DNA of 64,000 nucleotides from Moraxella sp035181385 (GCF_035181385.1 NZ_JAXCJK010000002.1:1-64000); one strand, 5' to 3'. Counted from the stretch's first letter, positions 44,798-54,098 are shown. Made by a program: numbers and translations. The notes: a model not told the origin generated them from the sequence alone.

Positions 44798-46990
44798 TCA
44801 CACCAAAAGCCCAATTTCAAAGCCTTCTTTAATCGCACGCTTGGCATCTAGGCGTTCAGACTTTTTTGCCCCACCGATGACATGATACTGTGCGTGCGGT
44901 GCATCGCCAACATGAGGCATGAGTGCATTGACCGACTCTTGCCCCACACAAACAACCACCGTATCCACACGCAATAATTGCAACTGACCATTCACGGTGA
45001 TCCACAGACCCTCATCAGTGATTTTGTTGTAAGTCGCCCCACCAATTTGCTTCACGCCCGCTTGTTTAATGACAGCTTTATGCACCCAACCTGTGGTCTT
45101 ATTTAAAGTTTTTCCAAGCTTGCCCTCAGAGCGTTGAAGTAGATAGACTTGACGACATGGCTTGGCAGGACACGGCTTAACCAATGCCCCACCAGTTGTA
45201 TAGTGAGCATTGCCATCTACACCCCATTGTTTAAAAAATTCATCTGGCGTCTGCCCATGGGGCTGATGATTGAGTGTATTGTTCTGCCTATCAATACCCA
45301 ACCCATGCACCAAAAATTCCGCCACATCAAACCCAATGCCACCAGCCCCAAGCACCGCCACACGCCTGCCAGCCACCTTCTTACCCGACAGCAGATCAGC
45401 ATAGCTCATCACATTTGGCAAATTCACCCCTTCAATATCAAGCTGTCTTGGCATGACGCCAGTTGCCACAATCACATCATCAAACGCCATATCATCTAGC
45501 ATTTGGCGAGTTACGCTTGTATTGACACGAACATCAACCTGATGCAAGGCCAGTTGTGCATGAAAATAACGAATCGTCTCAAAAAACTCTTCTTTGCCAG
45601 GGATAACTTTTGCATAATTAAATTGCCCACCCAATATCTCTTTGGCCTCAAACAATACCACACGATGGCCACGACGCGCTGCTGTCAAAGCTGCCATCAT
45701 ACCAGACACACCGCCACCAACGACAGCAATATCTTTGGGCTTTTTGGTAGATTTGATGGTATATTCACTCTCATGGCACGCCAAAGGATTTACCAAGCAA
45801 CTGACACGATGATGATCAAAAACATGATCCAAACACGCTTGATTACAACCAATGCAGGTATTAATTAGATGCACTTGATTACGCTCTACCTTATTCACCC
45901 AATGACTATCTGCCAAAAATGGGCGTGCCATTTGAATCATGTCCGCCTGACCATCTGCCAAAATCTTTTCGGCAGTTTGGGGCATATTGATGCGATTGGC
46001 GGCAATAACAGGAATGTCAACCGCCTGTTTGACCGCTTCGGTATAACGCACAAAACTGCCACGAGGAACAGAGGTTATGATGGTTGGTATGCGAGCTTCA
46101 TGCCAGCCGATGCCTGTGTTTAGCAAAGTTACGCCAGCGTCCTCCAACCATTTGGCAAGCTTGATGACATCTTCCATAACCATACCGTTGTCTACCAGCT
46201 CCACCATAGACAAACGAAAGCTGATAATAAAATTCTTGCCCACCTGCTCACGCACAGCACGAACAATATCAAGGGCAAATCTGGCACGATTTTCAAGGCT
46301 ACCGCCATAATCATCGGTACGCTGATTGGTGCGCTTTGATAAAAATTGGTTAATCAGATAGCCCTCTGAACCCATGATTTCCACACCATCATAGCCTGCT
46401 TTTTTGGCAAGACTTGCTGTATGAGCAAAATCCTGCACCGTTGCATGGATATTTTTCACACTCATTTGGCGTGGCTTAAAGGGGGAAATTGGCGACTTAA
46501 TCGCACTTGGCGCCACCACAAAGGGGTGGAAACCATAGCGACCTGAATGCAAAATCTGCAAAATAATCTTTGCCCCATGTCGATGCACCGCCCGAGTAAC
46601 ACGCACATGATGAACAACATCACCCAAGGTATTGAGTGTGCCACCTAATGGGGTCAGCCAGCCTTCACGATTAGGAGAGATGCCACCTGTAACAATCAAC
46701 CCAACACCACCTTTGGCACGCTCTTCAAAATACGCCGCAAGCTTTGCATAATTAAAAAATCTGTCTTCAAGCCCTGTATGCATTGACCCCATGACAATGC
46801 GGTTTTTTATTGTGGTAAAACCCAAATCCAACGGGCGTAGCAGGTGTGGATACGCCAGATGCCCCTCGTTTTGTTCGGCTGGTTGATTCGGCTGGTTGAG
46901 GTTTTTGGCTGATTTATTAAGCAGTTTGGCAGATGGTTTTTGGCTGATTTGTAGGGCGTTTTGCAGTACTGACTTCAACAATGCTTTCAT
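44798..46990 (-). CDS. fadH: NADPH-dependent 2,4-dienoyl-CoA reductase
   Basis: About 730 residues from the ATG at 46990 (AAGGATCATT upstream); the open frame extends to 47164. FadH reduces 2,4-dienoyl-CoA during beta-oxidation of unsaturated fatty acids. The N-terminal ~60 residues are an extension rich in K, Q and N. Then come the Old-Yellow-Enzyme FMN domain (PHLLRPLDLGFTTIKNRIVM), the iron-sulfur cysteines (CIGCNQACLDHVFDHHRVSC) and the FAD/NADPH domain (VVGGGVSGMMAALTAARRGH; VLGAGGIGFDVAEFL). Monocistronic. Confidence 0.92.
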   Translation of the reverse strand: MKALLKSVLQNALQISQKPSAKLLNKSAKNLNQPNQPAEQNEGHLAYPHLLRPLDLGFTTIKNRIVMGSMHTGLEDRFFNYAKLAAYFEERAKGGVGLIVTGGISPNREGWLTPLGGTLNTLGDVVHHVRVTRAVHRHGAKIILQILHSGRYGFHPFVVAPSAIKSPISPFKPRQMSVKNIHATVQDFAHTASLAKKAGYDGVEIMGSEGYLINQFLSKRTNQRTDDYGGSLENRARFALDIVRAVREQVGKNFIISFRLSMVELVDNGMVMEDVIKLAKWLEDAGVTLLNTGIGWHEARIPTIITSVPRGSFVRYTEAVKQAVDIPVIAANRINMPQTAEKILADGQADMIQMARPFLADSHWVNKVERNQVHLINTCIGCNQACLDHVFDHHRVSCLVNPLACHESEYTIKSTKKPKDIAVVGGGVSGMMAALTAARRGHRVVLFEAKEILGGQFNYAKVIPGKEEFFETIRYFHAQLALHQVDVRVNTSVTRQMLDDMAFDDVIVATGVMPRQLDIEGVNLPNVMSYADLLSGKKVAGRRVAVLGAGGIGFDVAEFLVHGLGIDRQNNTLNHQPHGQTPDEFFKQWGVDGNAHYTTGGALVKPCPAKPCRQVYLLQRSEGKLGKTLNKTTGWVHKAVIKQAGVKQIGGATYNKITDEGLWITVNGQLQLLRVDTVVVCVGQESVNALMPHVGDAPHAQYHVIGGAKKSERLDAKRAIKEGFEIGLLV

Positions 46991-47250
46991 AATGATCCTT
47001 ATGGCTGGCGTGAGCTGGCATCTTGTCAATTTTATCATAATACCATCTTGATATTTTAGGATTTTTTGGGCGTTTGACCACATGGTCATGACACACTCAG
47101 AATAAAGCTTTGTCTTTTTTATTATCATAATCATTATCATAAAATACCATTTGCCAAAAACCATAAAACAAGGTAATCTAATCTTTTTCCCCCATGCTCA
47201 TATTTTTAATATTTTAAGTACCAACTTTTAAGCACCAACAAGGATAAAAA

Positions 47251-47601
47251 ATGACCGAAGTCGCCCCAGAATTTCGCATCACCATCTCAGGACAAATCAC
47301 AGCCAATGATGTTGTCAATCTTGCCGAACAAGGCGTAAAAACCATCATCAACAACCGACCAGATGGTGAAGAAGCAGGTCAGCCAACTTCTGATGAAATC
47401 AAAGCCGCCTGCACCAAACATAACATCGCCTATCAACAAATTGCCTTTGCTGGTGGTATGCTTGACATGAATCATGTACAAGAATTTGCCGATTTTTTCA
47501 ATGCCACTCAACGCCCATTACACATTTTTTGTCGCTCGGGCAATCGTTCTAGCAACATATTGCAGGCAGCTCGAGAACAAGATTTGTTAGATGAAGAGTA
47601 A
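47251..47601 (+). CDS. TIGR01244 family (DUF442) protein-tyrosine-phosphatase-like protein
   Basis: A 116-residue protein with the TIGR01244 pattern: ISGQITANDVVNLAEQGVKT, NNRPDGEEAGQPTSDEI and the phosphatase-type CRSGNRSS loop (C-x5-R, with FCRSGNRS). Homologues occur as a domain fused to beta-lactamase-like hydrolases involved in sulfide and persulfide handling. AAGGATAAAAA precedes the ATG. Phosphatase or sulfurtransferase activity is inferred from the loop only. Confidence 0.82.
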   Translation: MTEVAPEFRITISGQITANDVVNLAEQGVKTIINNRPDGEEAGQPTSDEIKAACTKHNIAYQQIAFAGGMLDMNHVQEFADFFNATQRPLHIFCRSGNRSSNILQAAREQDLLDEE

Positions 47602-47641
47602 TTTTCACTGAAAAACTAAGCAAAATTTGTCAATTTTTAGT

Positions 47642-47670
47642 AAAATGGGCGTTAAGATTCGCCCATTTTT
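47642..47670 (+). terminator. Terminator after TIGR01244 gene
   Basis: AAAATGGGCG pairs with CGCCCATTTT around TTAAGATT, with trailing T residues. Confidence 0.85.
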
Positions 47671-47737
47671 CATTCTAAAAGTGTGCAACCAAGTTCGTTT
47701 ATGAGCAAAAAAACATGAGTAAATAGAGTAAAAAACC

Positions 47738-48529
47738 ATGAGTAAAAATATCCCCATTTTAAGCAACGAAGAAATTGAAAAAATGAAAATCGCAGGTCGT
47801 TTGGCCGCAGAAGTATTAGAGATGCTAGACTCTCATGTCAAAGCTGGTGTCAGCACAGGTTTTTTGGACGATTTGGCATACAAGCACATTACCGAAGTTC
47901 AAGATGCCATTCCCGCCTGCCTAAACTATCAAGGTTATCCATTTACGCTTTGCACCTCAATCAATCATGTGGTCTGCCATGGTATGCCCGACCATGAGCG
48001 TATCTTAAAAGATGGTGATATCATCAATATTGATGTTACTGTCATCAAAGATGGCTACTATGGCGATACTTCGGCCATGTGGATCATTGGCGAGGGATCT
48101 ATCATGGCAGAACGCATTTGCGACACCGCTCAAAAAGCCCTGTACGCTGGCATGAAGGCTGTCAAAAATGGTGCATATCTTGGCGACATTGGTGCTGCCA
48201 TTCAAGAGGTGGTTGAGCCTGAACGATTTTCTATCGTGCGTGAATTTTGTGGGCATGGCATTGGCAAGACATTTCATGCCGAACCACAAGTGCTACATTA
48301 TGGCAAAAAAGGCACGGGCGTACAGCTAAAAACAGGCATGGCACTTACCATAGAACCTATGATTAATCAAGGCGTGTGGCAAACCAAAATCATGAAAGAT
48401 GGTTGGACTGCCATCACCAAAGACCGCAAACTATCCGCCCAATGGGAGCATACACTGATTGTTACTGACAATGGTTGTATTGTTACCACACAAAGACAAG
48501 GTGAGGATTTAAGTTTTTTGCGTGCATAA
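47738..48529 (+). CDS. map: Type I methionine aminopeptidase
   Basis: This 263-residue metalloenzyme removes the initiator Met from nascent proteins. Metal ligands are visible in INIDVTVIKDGYYGDTSAMW (the two Asp), CGHGIGKTFH (His), MALTIEPMI (Glu) and SAQWEHTLIV (Glu). The length and motifs fit type Ia enzymes. It precedes glnD, the classic map-glnD order of gammaproteobacteria, with a 200-nt gap containing a hairpin. Confidence 0.95.
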   Translation: MSKNIPILSNEEIEKMKIAGRLAAEVLEMLDSHVKAGVSTGFLDDLAYKHITEVQDAIPACLNYQGYPFTLCTSINHVVCHGMPDHERILKDGDIINIDVTVIKDGYYGDTSAMWIIGEGSIMAERICDTAQKALYAGMKAVKNGAYLGDIGAAIQEVVEPERFSIVREFCGHGIGKTFHAEPQVLHYGKKGTGVQLKTGMALTIEPMINQGVWQTKIMKDGWTAITKDRKLSAQWEHTLIVTDNGCIVTTQRQGEDLSFLRA

Positions 48530-48594
48530 TTGTTTAGCATGGCCTAATTAAAATGGCATACCAATCAAGCCATCAATCAAAATGCCAAGCACAG

Positions 48595-48633
48595 GATATT
48601 TTAATGGATTATTTTTTTATCCATTAAAATATC
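48595..48633. repeat. 15-bp perfect inverted repeat between map and glnD
   Basis: GATATTTTAATGGAT (48595-48609) is exactly complementary to ATCCATTAAAATATC (48619-48633), separated by nine mostly T residues. It could be a weak terminator for map, an mRNA-stabilising hairpin or a protein-binding site; there is no T tail. Confidence 0.6.
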
Positions 48634-48730
48634 CACCCAATAAGCCAATAAATCAATAGGCCATCAAGTTGCAATAAAACTAAAAAAATAAAACTAAAAT
48701 TAGCCACAATGTTTAAATTTTTAAACCGTC

Positions 48731-51475
48731 ATGAATGCACCTGCAACCCTACCACCCTTACCGCAAATTAATCAGCCAGCCGATAACACACCCTTTGATG
48801 GCACAACCATCAAAACATGGCTTGATGAATTAAACCGCCAAATTGATGAACAGTTATTAATTTCAGACGACCCCACCAGCCAGATTGGCAATTTAATCAA
48901 ACAACGCACACACGCTGTTGATTTGTTACTGACCAAGCTATTTGATCAACACCTACCCAATACCCTTGCCTTGTTTGCCATTGGCGGTTATGGACGCACG
49001 GAGCTATTTCCTCAATCCGACATTGACATACTCATCTTGGGCGATGAAATACAGCCCTTTGAACAATCCATTGAACGCTTTGTGGCGGTGCTATGGGACA
49101 TTGGCATCACACCTGCCATCAGTGTACGCACAGTAAAAGACACCGCTTTTGCCGTTACCGATCACACCATCGCCACGGCATTGCTTGAATCTCGGCTCAT
49201 TGCAGGCAACCTTCATCTTAAAAATATCCCCATGCAGTCAATAAAAAAAGCATGGAGTATCAAAACTTTTTTTTATGCCAAATTTGATGAATTAAAGACT
49301 CGCCACTTGGCTCATAACGCCACCGAGTACAACCTAGAACCCAACATCAAAAACGCCCCTGGTGGACTTAGGGACTTGCATATTTTGGTTTGGCTTGGCA
49401 AGTTTTATTTTGATGGCGTGCATGATTTGGCAGATTTGGTCAAGGTGGGCTTTATCAGTGATGATGAATTCATTGACCTAAAAAATGCCCAGCAATTTTT
49501 ATGGTGCATTCGTCATCATCTGCATATGCTGTCAGGTCGCTGTGATGATCGCTTGCTTTTTGACCAACAAAAAAATATCGCCAAACGCCTAAATATTTTG
49601 TCAGATTCAACCGATGGTAAAATACTCACACACGCCCTAGAGAACATGATGCGTACTTATTATCAACACGCCATGCAAGTTGCTGCCCTTTGTGAGATGC
49701 TGTGTGCCTACTATCAAGAGTCCCATCTGACGCTTAATCATCATCACATCAGTATCGATCAAGACTTTTATCAAATCCTCCAAGCACATCAAACTGCAGA
49801 AACCAACAGCCAAAATAATTCAAATTCACCCGCACAAATCGCCGCTAAAGATGGCAATATTTTTATCAAAAAACCTGAAAACTTGCTAAAAATTTTTCTC
49901 ATCATGGGGCAGCGTGGCATTAAAAAGATTGCCGCCAGCACACTTCGTGCTCTACGCCTTGCCAGCCATCAAATTGATGATGATTATCGTCAAAGTCATA
50001 TCAATCGCACGCTGTTTTTGGCCAACTTACAAGAGAGTAACTTGCTTTTTTACCGCCTACAAATCATGAAACGATATGGCATTTTGGGCAACTATTTACC
50101 TGCTTTTGGGCAAATCATGGGGCTGATGCAGTATGACTTATTTCATCGCTATACAGTAGATGAGCACACGCTGCTACTTGTAAAGATTTTACACCACTTT
50201 GGTGATGCGAATAATATTGAATATCAACAAAAATTTGACCTAGTTGGCGAGGTGTATCAAAAAATCAACCGCAAAGACCTGCTCATCATCGCTGCTATTT
50301 TTCACGACATCGCCAAGGGGCGTGGTGGCAACCACAGCGAACTTGGTGCAGACGATGTGCGTGAATTTGCCAGCTTACACGGGCTGTCAGATGAAGATAC
50401 AGATTTTGTGGCTTGGCTGGTGCGTGAACATTTAACCATGTCTTTAACCGCCCAAAAACAAGACATTTTTGACCCTGATGTGATTCGCAACTTTGCCAGA
50501 TTTACAGGGACGATTGCACATCTAAACCATCTTTATGTATTGACAGTTGCTGATATGAACGCCACCAATTCACAGCTTTGGAACTCATGGCGTGCATCGT
50601 TATTAAAACAGCTTTATATCAGCACCCACCGTGTACTCAGTCTTGGTGAGGAAGTCATTGATAAAGACGCTGTCATCACTCACCGCAAAGAACGAGCAAA
50701 AGTCTTGATGAATGCACCAAATGATGCGATTGATACGCTATGGACAAATTTTGGCGAAGATTTTTTCTTAAAGCAAAAACACTCCGACATTGCATGGCAA
50801 AGCCAAGAAGTCATCACCCATGCCAGTCAACTCAAAGAACATCAGCCCATAATCTCCTTACGCAGGCATTCTGATTTGGCATTAAATGCAGTGCAACTAT
50901 TCATCTGCACACAAGACCAAGACGATTTGTTTGCCGCAACAGTGAATGTGCTTGACCAGATGGGGCTGTCCGTGCTAGATGCAACAATTTTAACTGCAGA
51001 CATCGATGGCATATCTGCCGCACTAGACTCTTATGTCTTGATTGACCGCTATGCCATCGGCGCTGGCAATGAACAAGACAACATCTTAACCAACGACATT
51101 CGCAGGCAAATGCTCATTGACAATCTAAGCAGAGCTTTTAAAGATGGCAAAAGTAAATTTGCACCACGCCGCTTTAGTTTGGATAGACAGCTCAGACATT
51201 TTAGCGTACCAACACAGGTACAATTTAGCGAAGCGACATCATTAACTCGCTCAGGTCAACACATGATGCTCATCACCACCAAAGACCGCCCCACACTATT
51301 GGCAAAATTAGGTAATGTATTTAGCCAGCTTAATATTGAGGTGCACGGTGCACGCATTACGACACTGGGTGAGCGAGCCGAAGATATATTTTATTTAAGT
51401 GATAAACACAAACAAGTGTTAAGCAGTGATAAACTAAATGCCCTAAAAATCGCTGCCATCGATGTTTTGTCATGA
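48731..51475 (+). CDS. glnD: Bifunctional uridylyltransferase/uridylyl-removing enzyme GlnD
   Basis: GlnD senses glutamine and adds or removes UMP on PII proteins to set nitrogen metabolism. The 914-residue product has a nucleotidyltransferase domain (GGYGRTELFPQSDIDI, about 85-100), the linker region with NAPGGLRDLHILVWLGK, an HD hydrolase domain (IFHDIAKGRGGNHSELGADD) and two C-terminal ACT domains (about 710-790 and 850-914). The length is normal. No paired PII gene is visible here. Confidence 0.96.
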   Translation: MNAPATLPPLPQINQPADNTPFDGTTIKTWLDELNRQIDEQLLISDDPTSQIGNLIKQRTHAVDLLLTKLFDQHLPNTLALFAIGGYGRTELFPQSDIDILILGDEIQPFEQSIERFVAVLWDIGITPAISVRTVKDTAFAVTDHTIATALLESRLIAGNLHLKNIPMQSIKKAWSIKTFFYAKFDELKTRHLAHNATEYNLEPNIKNAPGGLRDLHILVWLGKFYFDGVHDLADLVKVGFISDDEFIDLKNAQQFLWCIRHHLHMLSGRCDDRLLFDQQKNIAKRLNILSDSTDGKILTHALENMMRTYYQHAMQVAALCEMLCAYYQESHLTLNHHHISIDQDFYQILQAHQTAETNSQNNSNSPAQIAAKDGNIFIKKPENLLKIFLIMGQRGIKKIAASTLRALRLASHQIDDDYRQSHINRTLFLANLQESNLLFYRLQIMKRYGILGNYLPAFGQIMGLMQYDLFHRYTVDEHTLLLVKILHHFGDANNIEYQQKFDLVGEVYQKINRKDLLIIAAIFHDIAKGRGGNHSELGADDVREFASLHGLSDEDTDFVAWLVREHLTMSLTAQKQDIFDPDVIRNFARFTGTIAHLNHLYVLTVADMNATNSQLWNSWRASLLKQLYISTHRVLSLGEEVIDKDAVITHRKERAKVLMNAPNDAIDTLWTNFGEDFFLKQKHSDIAWQSQEVITHASQLKEHQPIISLRRHSDLALNAVQLFICTQDQDDLFAATVNVLDQMGLSVLDATILTADIDGISAALDSYVLIDRYAIGAGNEQDNILTNDIRRQMLIDNLSRAFKDGKSKFAPRRFSLDRQLRHFSVPTQVQFSEATSLTRSGQHMMLITTKDRPTLLAKLGNVFSQLNIEVHGARITTLGERAEDIFYLSDKHKQVLSSDKLNALKIAAIDVLS

Positions 51476-51510
51476 TACAATAGGTACAACTTGATTAATG
51501 ATATTTGATT

Positions 51511-52299
51511 ATGAAACCAGCAACACTCAAACCAATACCAATATCTCTTGCCACAAGCATCATCTTGTCTTGTACTGTCAGCCATGCCATGCAATCACAA
51601 CCACTCAACTTACCAGAATCGGCCATCGCTTGCGAAAGTCAAATCACCCTATCTGATGGCTATCAATTTTTGCACGAAAGCGAAGACTGCCAATACAACG
51701 AAAATCTCACTGTCGTCAAAAAAGGCAATCTGTATGGTTATGCCAACGCCCAAGGTAAAATCATCATTGAAGCACAGTTTGATATGGCAGCCAACTTTGA
51801 TGATGGCTTGGCACTCATCAAAAAAGGTGGTAAATACGGCTACATCAACCCCAAGGGCAAAATCATCATAGAGCCACAATTTTCTAACGCATGGGGCTTT
51901 TGGGAAGGTCGTGCCAAGATCAAACAAAACGGCAAATACGGTTTTATTGACAAAAAAGGCAAAATTGTCATTGCCCCTATTTATCTTAATACTGGTGATT
52001 GGTTTGAAAATGGCTTGGTGCGTGTGGCGGTTAATGGCAAATGGGGCTTTATCAATAAAGATGGTAAAATTATCGTTGAACCAAGATTTGACACAGCAGA
52101 GGATTTTTCCGAAGGATTGGCATCTGTCGGCATTAAAGTTGATGATGGCTATAAATACGGCTACATCAATCCCAAAGGCGAGCTGGTCATTGCCACCATC
52201 TATGATACACCTGCCAATTTCATTGATGGCACCGCCTTTGTTATCAAGGACAATCATGCTTACTACATTGATAAATCTGGCAAAGAGGTTAGTTTTTGA
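51511..52299 (+). CDS. WG-repeat protein, probably exported
   Basis: About 262 residues from the ATG at 51511; the frame opens 6 nt earlier at a TTG. A signal peptide (IPISLATSIILSCTVSHA) precedes about six WG repeats of ~32 residues, built on the pattern YGYINPKGKIIIEPQFDxAxxFxxGLAxxKxxGK. WG repeats form beta-rich binding scaffolds. The function is unknown. It lies between glnD and ssrA on the same strand. Confidence 0.8.
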   Translation: MKPATLKPIPISLATSIILSCTVSHAMQSQPLNLPESAIACESQITLSDGYQFLHESEDCQYNENLTVVKKGNLYGYANAQGKIIIEAQFDMAANFDDGLALIKKGGKYGYINPKGKIIIEPQFSNAWGFWEGRAKIKQNGKYGFIDKKGKIVIAPIYLNTGDWFENGLVRVAVNGKWGFINKDGKIIVEPRFDTAEDFSEGLASVGIKVDDGYKYGYINPKGELVIATIYDTPANFIDGTAFVIKDNHAYYIDKSGKEVSF

Positions 52300-52330
52300 T
52301 ACCAAGATACAAAACACTACATTCAAACCG

Positions 52331-52359
52331 TTGCAATTTGGCAGCTTATTTGTTAGGAT
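52331..52359 (+). promoter_or_regulatory. Promoter of tmRNA
   Basis: TTGCAA (52331-52336) and TAGGAT (52354-52359) with 17-bp spacing precede the RNA by ten nt, as expected for a sigma-70 promoter. Confidence 0.55.
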
Positions 52360-52369
52360 ACTAAGAATT

Positions 52370-52728
52370 GGGGATGTTCTGGCTTCGACGCTGGTAATGA
52401 AACTCAATAGTGCATGTCAAGAGTGGTAATCTCTTGTAAATACAATACCAATTAAAATAGTCGCAAACGACGAAACTTACGCTCTAGCAGCCTAAGGGCT
52501 ACTTGGGTCGGCACAGATTGCCTTTGGTCTGGTTGCTCACCCCGAAGCGAACGCACAAAGGATAGTGCCTGTTAGTGTTGCGATGACAGGTGCGAAACTT
52601 TTAGCAAATCGTCCAATCCATCCTGACTGTCGGTTCGGTGCGGATTAAAGCCATAGACAGATTCTAAGCATGTAGAACTATGGGCGTAGTGCTGGCGGAC
52701 GCGGGTTCAACTCCCGCCATCTCCACCA
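52370..52728 (+). ncRNA. ssrA: Transfer-messenger RNA (tmRNA)
   Basis: This 359-nt RNA rescues stalled ribosomes and tags incomplete proteins for proteolysis. It begins GGGGATGTTCTGGCTTCGAC and ends with the encoded CCA after GGGTTCAACTCCCGCCATCT, which forms the T arm and acceptor. The resume codon GCA at 52463 opens a ten-residue tag, ANDETYALAA, ending at the TAA at 52493-52495. This tag type fits Moraxella/Acinetobacter. The 3' end is a common integration site for genomic islands, and integrase remnants lie immediately downstream. Confidence 0.97.
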
Positions 52729-52769
52729 TTTACATAAATCAAAGAAAATTAAAGTTAATCAAACTTAGT

Positions 52770-52807
52770 CAAAAACCCTTGAAAATAATAGTTTTCAGGG
52801 GTTTTTT
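52770..52807 (+). terminator. Terminator after tmRNA
   Basis: A hairpin of AAAACCCTTGAAAA with TTTTCAGGGGTTTT (one mismatch) is followed by T residues, about 40 nt after the tmRNA end. Confidence 0.75.
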
Positions 52808-52836
52808 GTTGTATAATCTTAGGCAAACTTAAACAC

Positions 52837-52916
52837 GGTTAATCAAGGTTAATCAAGGTTAATCAAGGTTAATCAAGGTTAATCAAGGTTAATCAAGGTT
52901 AATCAAGGTTAATCAA
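52837..52916. repeat. 10-bp tandem repeat, eight copies
   Basis: Eight perfect head-to-tail copies of GGTTAATCAA lie between the tmRNA terminator and the integrase remnant. An isolated related motif, GTTAATCAAAC, occurs at 52755 before the array. One helical turn per unit means any protein bound to each unit would line up on one face of the DNA. Confidence 0.95.
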
Positions 52917-52971
52917 GATAAAAAGTTACATTTTTGTTACATAAAATGTAACACCTAAGACGGTACAACTT

Positions 52972-53001
52972 ATGCTAACAGATACCAAAATCAAAAGCCT
53001 T
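52972..53001 (+). pseudogene. Integrase N-terminal remnant at tmRNA
   Basis: An ATG opens a frame reading MLTDTKIKSL, which is the typical beginning of P4-type tyrosine recombinases (MLTDTKIKxLKPxEKPYKxxD). Directly after this the sequence departs from the family and becomes a terminator-like hairpin. The frame itself continues for 44 codons with unrelated residues. I infer that an integrase gene next to the tmRNA attachment site was deleted except for its first ten codons. Confidence 0.5.
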
Positions 53002-53019
53002 GTAAATCAAGGCTTTTTT
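52993..53019 (+). terminator. Terminator hairpin at the integrase deletion junction
   Basis: A perfect 10-bp stem AAAAGCCTTG/CAAGGCTTTT with loop TAAAT is followed by T residues. It probably ended the deleted integrase gene or another lost gene. Confidence 0.7.
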
Positions 53020-53117
53020 GATGGTTTGTTGTGCATCATAGTCAATCAACAAATATTAAAACAATCGCCAAAATTTTTAAGACAAATCCAAAAAAATGCG
53101 TTATAATACTTCAGACT

Positions 53118-53208
53118 GGAGACGTGGCTGAGTGGTCGAAAGCGCACGCCTGGAAAGTGTGTATACGTTAATAGCGTATCGAGGGTTCGAATCCCTCCGT
53201 CTCCGCCA
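53118..53208 (+). tRNA. tRNA-Ser (GGA)
   Basis: This 91-nt class II tRNA has acceptor stem GGAGACG/CGTCTCC, anticodon loop CTGGAAA (anticodon GGA at 53152-53154), a long variable arm (TATACGTTAATAGCGTAT), the T arm GGGTTCGAATCCC and encoded CCA. A sigma-70 -10 box TATAAT lies at 53102-53107. Confidence 0.97.
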
Positions 53209-53275
53209 AACTGGATTTTTAGCAGTAAAATCAATCATTATCACACCGTATCAAACAACATAAAAAACCCCATTC

Positions 53276-53309
53276 AAACCCTTGTAGCATAAGACCTACA
53301 GGGGTTTTT
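53276..53309 (+). terminator. Terminator after tRNA-Ser
   Basis: AAACCCTTGTAG pairs with CTACAGGGGTTT (one bulge or wobble), followed by T residues. Confidence 0.75.
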
Positions 53310-53429
53310 AATGCCTTGTCATTGTCTCAAAGCGTATCAAAAAACATCAATGGTTTGCTTGCAAGCTCAAGTTTTTAACAGTAAAATTGACAGTAAATAA
53401 ATTTACCGTTAGGGCTTTTTTTGGCATAG

Positions 53430-53686
53430 CAAGAACCACTATGCCGCCCAAATCATCAAAACCACCAGCCCAAAATCTACAGCCGTGAATTGGTTGATAT
53501 GATTTTTAAGATGTCGTATTGTCAGATTATCAATATGATTGATAAGGGCATTGCCAAATACCAAACCGCCAGAAGTGTGAGTAAAATCTAGGTAATTTAG
53601 CAAACAGGTCGTCTTTGAGCAGATTAATGACCGTATCGTCAAATTGCGCTATGTTATTTATGATAGCCTATGTTTGTATTGTTGAG
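53430..53686 (+). pseudogene. Decayed Fic-family gene, C-terminal part
   Basis: The central frame (53472-53588) reads KIYSRELVDMIFKMSYCQII then NMIDKGIAKYQTARSVSKI before a stop. This matches the C-terminal winged-helix domain that follows the Fic catalytic domain in many Fic proteins (YSxELxDxxFxxPYCxIxNLVxxGIAKRQTA). A further fragment in another frame (QVVFEQINDRIVKLRYVIYD) follows. The HxFx(D/E)GNGRxxR active site is not present, so the gene is a remnant. Confidence 0.6.
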
Positions 53687-53888
53687 ATTTTTATGGTATC
53701 GATACTTGCATTGGATAATATTTATTGATACTATGGCGTGATGCCAGACAAGCCAATATCTTAAAAAACATCAAAATACCACAAGCCATTTTAGACCACA
53801 CCCAAACCCAAATACCAACAAAATGGAGGGGGTAGGTGTAAAAAAAACGAGTTGATGGTACAAACATCGCACCAACGGAGCTAAAACA

Positions 53889-54098
53889 ATGACCAACACC
53901 ATGACAATTAATGACCACGAAGCCATCATCACTTTTGACAGTGAGATTGGTTTATTTTATGGGGAGTTCATCGGACTAAACGGCAGTGCAGGCTTTTATG
54001 GTGATAGCACAGACGACTTATACGAGCAAGGGGCGTTGTCATTACACAGGTTCTTGGAAGTATGTAGTGAACAAGGCATCAACCCCTATCAATCATAA
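53889..54098 (+). CDS. HicB-like antitoxin, short
   Basis: A 69-residue protein with the HicB partial RNase-H-like fold pattern: AIITFDSEIGLFYGEFIGLN, then DSTDDLYEQGALSLHRFLEV. It stops after INPYQS, where full HicB proteins continue with a DNA-binding domain. No HicA toxin gene is adjacent. It may be a truncated orphan antitoxin. GGAG lies upstream of the ATG with reasonable spacing. Confidence 0.6.
   Translation: MTNTMTINDHEAIITFDSEIGLFYGEFIGLNGSAGFYGDSTDDLYEQGALSLHRFLEVCSEQGINPYQS

Noticed and set aside
51649..52407. 252-residue minus-strand frame opposite the WG-repeat gene
   Set aside because: A shadow frame caused by the regular codon pattern of the repeats; it also runs into the tmRNA.
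52837..52916. Decamer array as a CRISPR array
   Set aside because: Units are contiguous and only 10 bp, with no spacers.
53046..53234. 62-residue minus-strand frame reading GGDGGIRTLDTLLTYTHFPG and onward
   Set aside because: It is the antisense translation of the tRNA-Ser gene, a well-known false annotation.
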